Shown here piece by piece: positions 19,419 through 26,289 of a stretch of 29,400 bases of DNA. Positions within the stretch are counted from its first letter, which is position 1, and the number at the start of each line of letters is the position of its first letter. The stretch is from positions 1-29,400 of the forward strand of contig BAAFSQ010000117.1 in the NCBI GenBank assembly GCA_054661495.1, in the 5' to 3' direction. Under the pieces are notes generated by a model. It worked only from the letters and a program-made list of their open reading frames with translations, did not search any database and was not told the origin of the DNA. The DNA comes from Zygophlyctis sp. KS116. Its lineage: Eukaryota > Chytridiomycota. A program made the translations under genes and the position numbers.

Positions 19419-20793
19419 ATGTTTGACAACAAGATCTTCTTGACATTGACTCTTACTGCATTGATCGCTGGAGTGGAGTCTCAGGCTAATTGCACTTCAA
19501 CATCTCCTCAATGCTGCTGGGTTGTCCGATCATGGCAACTGATGGGGATGACTACTACTGTTTCTTCTACTAGTAGCACTGCTTGTTGCTCAATGGCTGG
19601 TGTGACTTGTGATTCTTCTAACAAAGTTATTAAGATTGTCTGGAGTTCTAAAGGTCTCTCAGGTTCAACGATTTTTAGCAACCAGCTCTCAGGTTCGATC
19701 CCTGGTGAAATTGGAAATTTAAGAAATTTGCAAATTCTGTAATTATTTTCTAAATTTAAATGAAAGTTGTCTTTCCTTCAATCAACTCTCAGGTTCAATT
19801 CCTGCTTCAATTGCAAATTTGATAAATTTGACTACGCTGTAATTATTTTTTAAATTTAAAATTCAAGTGATCTAAACACTAACCAACTCTCAGGTTCAAT
19901 TCCTGCCTCGATTGGAAATTTAAGAAATTTGCAAATTCTGTAATTATTTTCTAAATTTAAATGAAAGTTATCTTTTTCTAAACCAGCTCTCAGGTTCAAT
20001 TCCTGCCTCGATTGGAAATTTGATAAATTTGCAAGAACTGTAATTATTTTCTAAATTTAAATTGAAGTGCTCTTTCTAACAATCAACTCTCAGGTTCAAT
20101 TCCTCCAGCGATTGGAAATTTGACAAATTTGACTACGCTGTAATTATTTTCTAAATTTAAAATTAAAGTGGTCTTTTCAACAATCCATCATTAAATGGAC
20201 CTTTTACTGCAAAATGTGGACTGCCAGTGTAATAATTTTTATTTATAATGGTAAGATATGCTAGCAATACTAGAATTACTATTTGTGGTTGTGTATCCAC
20301 TGTAACTCCTGCTGTTCTTTTCCCTCCTGCAGGAATCCCCCTTGCTTGTCTTTCTACTGGATCTGCTACACCATTAACTAAAAGAGCTCAAGTATTCTCT
20401 CAAAACATTGGAGATTGGAAATTCACTTGCAATACTGATTCAAACAATAATGCATTAGGCAATCCATACCAGGATTGTTTGAATGCTCAACGTGCATTTT
20501 GTGACCCAACATACATTTCAGGAAATTCAACTCGTATAACTGCCTGCAAGAATGCTGTTGACACCATGACTAGAAGTTTATCACCAGTTTGGCAGACTGT
20601 TCGCAAAAACTGTGGCCAATGGTCTTTTGATGGTCTTATTGGCTCAGTGAATTCTCAAAACTGCATCAACGCAAACAATGCTTTAAAGTCTGCCTTCTAT
20701 ATCCTCCCAGATGGTACTAGACAATATGTCGATGATCCATTTATTGGCTCTGTGAATGTAGGTCTTTGGGGAAATACAGCTGTGATAGCGTAA
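19419..20793 (+). CDS. Secreted leucine-rich-repeat protein with C-terminal Cys-rich domain
   Basis: Exons: 19419-19738, 19767-19838, 19868-19939, 19968-20039, 20068-20139, 20169-20228, 20256-20793; introns 28, 29, 28, 28, 29 and 27 nt; product 401 aa. A signal peptide (MFDNKIFLTLTLTALIAGVE) is followed by a plant-type LRR N-cap with paired Cys (QCCW, ACCSMAGVTCDSS). Repeats of the LSGSIPxxIGNLxNLxxL type follow, one full 24-residue LRR per 72-nt exon, every intron in phase 2. A final capping repeat (NNPSLNGPFTAKCGLPV) joins by a sixth intron to the Cys-rich part. That part holds a dibasic KR at 265-266, a possible kexin cleavage site, then two related Trp/Cys motifs (GDWKFTC and CGQWSFDG). 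A role in recognition or host interaction is inferred. The first repeat (GLSGSTIFSNQLSG) looks shortened. The frame upstream of ATG 19419 has only a TTG. Confidence 0.85.
19681..20168 (+). repeat. Tandem 100-101 bp exon-plus-intron units of the LRR gene
   Basis: The start of the LRR core (accagctctc or atcaactctc) recurs at 19681, 19781, 19882, 19982 and 20082, giving periods of 100, 101, 100 and 100. Each unit is a 72-nt exon portion plus a 28-29 nt intron. Introns 1 and 3 are identical, and introns 2, 4 and 5 differ from them at only a few positions near the 3' end. All begin GTAATTATTTT and end AAG. Units 1 and 3 share the same exon end (AAATTTGCAAATTCT), as do units 2 and 5 (TTTGACTACGCT), which suggests that blocks of more than one unit were copied. 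A sixth, degenerate unit begins near 20183. Confidence 0.92.
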
Positions 20794-20821
20794 ATGCAAA
20801 TCATTTCATCGTAAATCATTA

Positions 20822-20940
20822 CAAAAAACTCTAAAAAACATCAAAAAAACTATAAAACTCTAAAAAACAACAAAAAAACTATAAACTCAAAGAAACTACA
20901 AAAAAACTATAAAATCCCAAAAGAAAACAAAAAAACGTAA
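20822..20940 (+). repeat. A-rich tandem repeat, 28-29 bp period
   Basis: Immediately after the LRR stop codon, the word CAAAAAAACTATA or a close variant begins at 20842, 20871, 20899 and 20928, giving periods of 29, 28 and 29. A shorter partial unit starts at 20822. The plus strand is nearly free of G. It is an imperfect minisatellite of about 3.5-4 copies. The gap 20794-20821 holds nothing else. Confidence 0.75.
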
Positions 20941-20944
20941 ACGA

Positions 20945-21240
20945 ATGAAACACGATCTCTTATCTATCTTAGAACTGATATCTCATGAAAAACTAAAAAT
21001 AAAATGGTTTATGAATAAAAATCTCTCACTTGCTCGTCGAAATCCCGGTGTTGAGTTCTCAAGTCAAAGTAATCTATCCATGACGATTTGTCACTGATAA
21101 TGATCCGTAAAATCATGTGTCATAACACAAATTCTTTCATTCGATATGTTTCTGTGCTGAGGGAGAGTAAGAAGAAATGTTTTTATATTATTTAATATTG
21201 AATTTCTCAAAAAAGTAGTTCTCAATAAATAAATTATTGA
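20945..21240 (+). mobile_element. Relic of a possible IS1595/ISXO2-like (Merlin-type) DNA transposase
   Basis: A frame from ATG 20945 encodes a roughly 50-residue N-terminal piece (MKHDLLSILELISHEKLKIK then ARRNPGVEFSS) and ends. The next stretch, in other frames, keeps short blocks (MIRKIMCH, SVLRESKKKCFYII) whose order and spacing recall the N-terminal zinc-ribbon region of IS1595/ISXO2-like transposases: a Cys-rich segment, then a basic segment ending in hydrophobic residues. The key Cys residues are mostly lost, and the frame is broken at several points. No terminal inverted repeats or target duplication were found. The assignment rests on pattern only; it could also be an unrelated decayed gene. 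From 21241 to about 21390 I see nothing. Confidence 0.35.
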
Positions 21241-21393
21241 CAAGTATTGTTTTATAATAGATTTGAATCCGGATCAGGAATATGGCTGTAAGATTTATGG
21301 TTTTGACAAAATCGTGCATTTGAAGAAATCACACTAGTATGATAAAAAAATCATTGGCTGTATTTGAATGGTTTTTATTCCCTATTGACACCA

Positions 21394-21555
21394 TTAACGT
21401 TCAGAGCATGTTGGTTTAGTTCCGGGATATTTACCAACTAAAATCTCAAACCGTTTTTGCTCATTACGTTTAAATTTAAATAGAATACTTTCAATGTCAG
21501 TAAGCTTATTATTGTCAATTCTGCGCTTGAGTTGGATGCGATTGGGAATTGTCAT
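21394..21555 (-). CDS. Possible small or relic gene, 53 aa
   Basis: A minus-strand frame from ATG 21555 to TAA 21394-21396 encodes a charged, helical 53-residue peptide with the stretches IQLKRRIDNNKLTDIESILF and LVGKYPGTKPTCSER. Its composition is more protein-like than random AT-rich DNA. Upstream on the same strand, at about 21600-21710, other short open blocks (for example SDDECKEYF and DSGELSDLKRHLV) lie in different frames. The region may therefore be the end of a decayed gene rather than a living small one. I recognise no family. It lies between the transposase-like relic and the trypsin-like gene. Confidence 0.3.
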   Translation of the reverse strand: MTIPNRIQLKRRIDNNKLTDIESILFKFKRNEQKRFEILVGKYPGTKPTCSER

Positions 21556-21771
21556 AGCATACAGCACAAATAGAGAATAGACTTAATTTATTTTTCTTAA
21601 ACTAGATGACGTTTAAGATCGGACAATTCACCACTGTCTAAGTGCTCATTTGAAGCCTTGTAGACTTAAAGTACTCTTTACATTCATCATCTGAGATTCA
21701 AGGTGAAAAACTGTCACTACCACAAGAAGATTGAGTTTGAGGGAAGAGGTTGAATTAAATCTTTCTTATAA

Positions 21772-22398
21772 ATGGTATTTTTTAAAGCACAAAGAAAACT
21801 CGATGATTTGATTGCAAAGAGCAAACAGTATCTTCTAAGAACTGACCGCTGGGGGTGCGTCACCGTTATCAAAAAGAGAAGAGCCGTTACTTTTGCCCAC
21901 GGAGAGCATCAGTCTCTTAAACCTGGGATGAGCATCAAAATCTACCACATTGAAGGAAATATAGAATATGATGTTGAAGTGATCAAGACAAATGCCAAAA
22001 GTGACTGGGTTCTGTTGGAAAGTGGTGTTGATTTGTGCGAGCGTGATCCAATATGGGGACCTGTTGCTGACGGTCATTGCTATGTTCAACTAGGACTCTT
22101 TGTACCTCATCAGGAAGAGTCTCCGCTTGCCATTTCAACTGGAGTCGTTTGCTCACAGCGTCCGACTGCACTGGGCCATACTCTTGGGTCTTCTGGAGCA
22201 AATACTGGTGATTCTGGTGGTCCTTGTTTTGAAGAGTCAATAACAAGTGAATTAATTGGAATCAATGTTGGCTGCGAGAACATTCCTATCAGTATGGAAA
22301 AGGATACTGTGGCTCAGATAAATGACAAAATCTCTTCTAGATATGCTTCTAGAGCTCATATTATCCCTGTCAGTAGTTTTCAGTTTATTGAAAGATAA
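21772..22398 (+). CDS. Trypsin-like serine peptidase domain protein of the Crinkler-associated type, no header
   Basis: A single-exon gene of 208 aa. Trypsin-fold signatures are visible: His43 in VTFAHGEH, Asp78 in SDWVLLE and Ser148 in TGDSGGPCFE, followed by ELIGINVG, which matches the strand after the oxyanion loop. The spacing is compact compared with chymotrypsin. The N-terminal part (RKLDDLIAKSKQ) is nearly the same as the segment just after the NLS-like motif of the Crinkler gene at 29014, where RRKVDSLIEKSK begins. This protein is therefore the peptidase part of such an effector without its header. There is no signal peptide, and upstream sequence holds no header in frame. It may be a standalone peptidase or a truncated effector gene. 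All triad residues are intact, so activity is plausible; the target is unknown. Confidence 0.75.
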   Translation: MVFFKAQRKLDDLIAKSKQYLLRTDRWGCVTVIKKRRAVTFAHGEHQSLKPGMSIKIYHIEGNIEYDVEVIKTNAKSDWVLLESGVDLCERDPIWGPVADGHCYVQLGLFVPHQEESPLAISTGVVCSQRPTALGHTLGSSGANTGDSGGPCFEESITSELIGINVGCENIPISMEKDTVAQINDKISSRYASRAHIIPVSSFQFIER

Positions 22399-22503
22399 TT
22401 AATCATAAAAGTGTATAAGAAACTCTATTGATAACATCAAGTTATTAAAAGATCAATAGAATACTTTGAGTGAGGGGAGGGTGTTTGTCTTGGTAAAATA
22501 GAA

Positions 22504-23667
22504 ATGCAGTTGTCAGTACATTCATTACATTCATTCATTCGTCCTTTTCTCCAAGGATCAGAGTTTGATGGAGACTCAAAGACATTGGCAGACTTTATAT
22601 CGCTAATGCTCAAGAACAAGAAAACCAAAGATCAAATTTCTAGTGAATTATCTGAAAGTAATTAATGCAAAAATAATAAAAAGTTATTGGATCCGATACT
22701 GCTATTCTACTTACAAATGAAATGTTTGATTGGATTGAAAAGAATTGTATTGATTTGAATAGTGAAATTGGAACTAGTAGGATTTTAGGCGCTGCTCTTA
22801 AACAGGCTACTGCGACTGTAGAACCTATAGTCAGTTTTAGTAAAAGAAGAAGAGAGGAAGAGGCTCTAGAACCCAAAAAATCTCTAAAAATTTTGGATCG
22901 TCTTGGGCCTCAAATTGACAAAAACTCTAGAAATCAAGAGGATACTAGAGTCAAATGTAGTTTTTGGCCAAATTGTACTAGGTACTCTGACTATTTTTTC
23001 TAAATTTCTTAGAGAAGAGTGCACATTTATTCATCCAACTACAATGTGTAGACTAGGTGCAGAATGTTCAAAAGGAGACTCTTGTACATTTATACACTTG
23101 TCTGATTTAAAAAAGGTTGAGACTAGTAAATCTGAAAAATCAGCTTCTTTAAATCCTACAACTAATACAATGGTAGCTTGCAAATTTGGAATTAATTGTT
23201 TAAAGCCAGATTGTACCTTTGGACATCCATCAGTTCCTTCAAATGCTCTAAATCAGTCATTGACTAAAGTTGGAATACTTTGCAAGTTTGATCCTGGCTG
23301 TTTAAAATCATCTTGTCATTTTTCTCATCCTTCAAAAACACTCTTGGCAAATAATATTACTCCAACTATAAGTAGCAATATTCAGTGCAAATATGATCCT
23401 TTTTGTACTAGATTTGGATGTACTTTTAAACATTCACCAAAAGACTCTTTAGGAATTTCAAAAAAGTTTTCAATGTCTGAAGAAAGTCTGTCTAGTCCTA
23501 TTATTATAACAAGTCCTAATGGACCAAATATCCCAGTCAATTATACTCAAGGCAGACCAGGAACTTTTAAAAACAAGTCTCTAATATTGAAATCTCCTCA
23601 TATATCAGACCGAGGATTTGCAGTTTCTGAATCTGAAACAAACCAGTTTAAAATGGAACTTGAATAG
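22504..23667 (+). CDS. NAB2: Nab2/ZC3H14-like CCCH zinc-finger poly(A) RNA-binding protein
   Basis: Nab2-type proteins bind poly(A) tails in the nucleus and control tail length and mRNA export. Exons are 22504-22657, 22684-22981 and 23013-23667, with introns of 26 and 31 nt; the product is 368 aa. The N-terminus resembles the PWI-like fold (LADFISLMLKNKKTKDQISS), followed by a basic nuclear-signal-like KRRREEE. Five CCCH fingers are visible with C-x5-C-x4/5-C-x3-H spacing: C143-H158 (formed across the second splice), C163-H179, C207-H222, C241-H256 and C276-H291. Five fingers match ZC3H14; yeast Nab2 has seven. The C-terminal 75 residues are Ser/Pro-rich without a motif. It converges on AK6, and the last 20 bases of the two coding regions overlap. 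Orthology to Nab2/ZC3H14 is likely, not certain. Confidence 0.85.
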
Positions 23668-24211
23668 AATCTTCATCTTTCCCCCAATTTTGAATCCATT
23701 CCAACACTTTTTCACAATTTTTATCCATATCCATTAAAGAATCATTTTGTAATTGTACTACTAAACCTTGAAAATGTTGACTTGCTTCTTGTAAAATAAC
23801 TTGCATAATTTCTGCAGTTACATTTTCTTGAATTTTTAGACTTGAATAATTCCTATTTTCCAGTCTAGAGTATAATATAGAATTATCAGTAGTTGTAACA
23901 ATAACCAAATCAAACCAATCTTTTGGAAAGAAATCCACACCATGATAGTCTAATATTAATCCTCCATTTTTCACATCATCCTTGAGAGCATCGACGAGAG
24001 CATCTTCATCTAGAACCCAAGATTCCAATTCCTCATCCCATTCCGAGACATATTTCCTCGACAAGATAAGTTGACTGACATTCAAATGATTCAAGTCTGA
24101 TCCCAAGGATATCAGCTCTGCCATTGTTGTTTTTCCAGTCCCTGGAGTTCCTGTAATTAGAATATTTGGTTTTTCTCTTGTTGATCTTGTTGATCTTGTA
24201 GTTGCAGGCAT
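23648..24211 (-). CDS. FAP7: Adenylate kinase 6 / Fap7 ribosome assembly factor
   Basis: AK6 (Fap7, hCINAP) is a small nucleoside-phosphate kinase/ATPase acting with uS11 (Rps14) late in 40S maturation. It is a single-exon gene of 187 aa on the minus strand. Motifs: P-loop GTPGTGKT (21-28), HLNVSQL, WDEELESWVLDED and the family hallmark DYHGVDFF (88-95); the usual residue at the V position is Cys. Then follow the DNSILYSRLENRNYSSLKIQ region typical of AK6 and a C-terminal acidic helix. A short N-terminal extension with repeated Arg-Ser-Thr (RSTRSTRE) comes from a small trinucleotide-like repeat. ATG 24211 is the first ATG; the frame upstream holds only a TTG. It is convergent with the Nab2-like gene, sharing 20 coding bases. 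Confidence 0.93.
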   Translation of the reverse strand: MPATTRSTRSTREKPNILITGTPGTGKTTMAELISLGSDLNHLNVSQLILSRKYVSEWDEELESWVLDEDALVDALKDDVKNGGLILDYHGVDFFPKDWFDLVIVTTTDNSILYSRLENRNYSSLKIQENVTAEIMQVILQEASQHFQGLVVQLQNDSLMDMDKNCEKVLEWIQNWGKDEDSIQVPF

Positions 24212-24315
24212 TGATGGCAAAATTATTATCTAGTCAATTGTAGAGTTTGAAGTAAAATTTGTTGTTCGCTAGTGGCCTGCACCTGGAAATTACTTTCTCA
24301 TCAAGTATCAATTTA

Positions 24316-24594
24316 TTATTCTTCTTCTAAAACTGAATTAGAAAGAAGCTGAAAGAATCTATAACCACGATGTCTGCTTTCGATTTTTATGTGCATCACA
24401 TCGTACCACTCCTGGCGAATTCGAGCAGAAACTGAACCGACGATAAATTCATCATCTCTGTATTATCCACTTTCATCACAAAGAAAGACCAATTAGGCAC
24501 CACAGTATCCAAATTTATGAGTTCCAATCCAAATAGAATGATCAGTCTCTTTGAAGCGAACGTAAATTACCGCGGGTGTGGCACATAGCCTTGT
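24316..24594 (-). pseudogene. Relic of an unidentified protein-coding gene (about 93 codons in one frame)
   Basis: The minus strand keeps a single reading phase for about 93 codons, with clearly protein-like stretches such as IWIGTHKFGYCGA, FLCDESG, DDEFIVGSVSARIRQEWYDV and IESRHRGYRFFQLL. The frame is interrupted about twice but never shifts. It lies in the 392-bp gap between AK6 (start 24211, minus) and the Dabb gene (start 24604, plus). I do not recognise the family. A recently inactivated C-terminal half of a host gene is the simplest reading, since other genes here use the same stop codons normally. The rest of the gap, 24212-24315, shows nothing. Confidence 0.5.
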
Positions 24595-24603
24595 CTAATC
24601 AAA

Positions 24604-24928
24604 ATGATTTCTCACATTGTTCTATTCAAAATTAAACCAGACACAACTCAAGCGCTCTTAAACGTATTTACTAGTAAACTAAAGTCTCTTGAATCTATAT
24701 CTGGTGTATTAAAGGTATTTTAAAATGATTTTATTGAAGGTGTCTGTTGGTCCGACATTTACCACTGATAGATGTAGAGGATATACTCATGCTCTGGTAG
24801 TTGAACTACAAGATAAGGAAGCCTTGACTTCCTATGCTAAAAATGAAGATCATTTAAAAGTAATTCAGGAAAATATATTGCCAATTGTAGAAAAGGATGG
24901 GATTCTAGCAATGGATATTCAAGATTAG
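24604..24928 (+). CDS. Stress-responsive A/B barrel (Dabb) domain protein
   Basis: A 99-aa protein that is a single Dabb domain, a ferredoxin-like dimeric barrel found in stress-induced and small enzyme-like proteins. Exons are 24604-24714 and 24740-24928, with a 25-nt intron. Key features are the opening MISHIVLFKIKPDTT with the conserved HIV(L)FK, the middle SVGPTF (the LxxGxxF-like turn), THALVVELQDKEALTSY with its strand-helix pattern, and the terminal HLKVIQENILPIVEKDGILA. The length is normal for the family. The start lies 9 bases beyond the antisense relic, and the PKA gene begins 64 bp downstream on the same strand. The specific substrate or function is not known for such single-domain members. 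Confidence 0.88.
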
Positions 24929-24992
24929 AGAAATTTAATAGATTCTCGTAATTACGCTTTAAAATTTATAATGATGAATTAATCAACAGTAT

Positions 24993-26213
24993 ATGATGTT
25001 GGACAAGACAAGCGCAAGTGGGATCAACAAGAGTGGGTTCAACAAGAGTCATTACAGGATGACAAGAGCTCGGAATTTTCTTCGGAATTTAACTGAAAGA
25101 ATGTCATCAAATCCGCTAAAGCTGGATTCAGCATTAGGAAAGTTTCTGCCAACAGTAAATAAGACTGCCATTGGTTCTATGCCGGTAAGTAATGCAAAGG
25201 CAGAGGATGCGTCAGTAAAGTCAAAACTCACTGCAAATGATTTTCATATCATGAATACTTTGGGTTCTGGGTCGTTTGGAAGAGTACATTTGGTCAGATC
25301 AAAGCTTGATAACAAGTTTTTTGCAATGAAAGTACTTAAAAAGAATGAAATTGTTAAACTCAGACAAGTAGAACATACGATAAATGAAAAACAGATTCTA
25401 GAAGAATTAAATATGCCTTTTCTAGTAAAAATGTTGGGGACGTTTCAGGATTCTAATTCTTTATTCATTATTTTAGAGTATATTCAAGGTGGAGAGCTTT
25501 TTTCCTATTTGAGAAAATCTGGCGTAAGTACTTTTTACTCTTTACTATTAGAGATTTCCTAATCATGTTGCTAGATTTTATGCCGCAGAAGTGGTTCTAG
25601 CATTTGAATATCTTCATTCTAAAGATATTATTTATAGAGATTTAAAACCGGAAAATATTCTCTTGGATCATTTAGGACATGTTAAAATTACAGATTTTGG
25701 TTTTGCTAAACATGTTCCAACTGTAACTTGGACTTTATGTGGTACTCCGGATTATTTAGCTCCTGAAATTATTCAATCTAAAGGCTATGGAAAGGCTGTG
25801 GATTGGTGGGCTTTAGGTGTACTTATTTATGAGGTATTATAAATATTCATAAAGAAAAATAGATGATTGCAGGACATCCTCCATTCTATGATGAAGACCA
25901 TTTCAAATTATATGAAAAAATTTTGGCATGTAAATTAAGATTTCCTCCTCATTTTGATCCAAATGCAAAGGATTTAGTTAAAAGACTACTATCTCCAGAT
26001 TTAACAAAACGATTTGGAAATCTTAAAGGTGGTTCTGATGATATTAAAACTCACAAATGGTTTGGAGGAGTAGATTGGGAAAAATTGCTCTCTTTGGAAG
26101 TAACTGCTCCATATATTCCAAAAATTTCTTATGAAGGAGATACAAGTAATTTCGATTCATATCCAGAAGATCATGAACCATATGGGGCAACAGGCCCAGA
26201 CCCTCACGCGTAA
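24993..26213 (+). CDS. cAMP-dependent protein kinase catalytic subunit (PKA, AGC kinase)
   Basis: The catalytic subunit of PKA, released from regulatory subunits by cAMP to phosphorylate Ser/Thr in Arg-rich contexts. Exons are 24993-25523, 25552-25833 and 25863-26213, with introns of 28 and 29 nt; the product is 387 aa. Motifs: glycine loop GSGSFGRV (91-98), Lys113 in FFAMKVL, catalytic loop YRDLKPEN (205-212), DFG (225-227), the activation loop [14 protein letters not shown] with the expected phosphorylated Thr238, and the PKA-like tail ([11 protein letters not shown]). The first 80 residues are a Ser/Lys-rich extension as in fungal Tpk proteins. The classical terminal FxxF hydrophobic motif is not present; the chain ends GPDPHA. 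Phase 0 introns at both junctions leave conserved blocks ([12 protein letters not shown] and [10 protein letters not shown]) intact. Confidence 0.93.
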
Positions 26214-26289
26214 GATTACGATTTTTAACTTTTAGAGATAGATTTAAAGATTTTTAATGTTGGACGTTTTTTATTATTAAGAATTAAAA

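Noticed and set aside
19681-20168. CRISPR-like pattern: nearly identical 28-nt segments at a 100-bp period with 72-bp spacers
   Set aside because: The conserved segments have GT...AG ends, and removing them leaves one continuous LRR frame. The spacers are themselves similar to each other, unlike CRISPR spacers.
20248-20793. Separate gene starting at ATG 20248
   Set aside because: A 27-nt intron at 20229-20255 joins this frame to the LRR frame in the correct phase, like the other introns, so it is better read as the last exon of the LRR gene.
21660-21771. Crinkler header upstream of the trypsin-like gene at 21772
   Set aside because: Neither the VDDF nor the NPLIVR header pattern was found in any frame upstream, with or without short introns.
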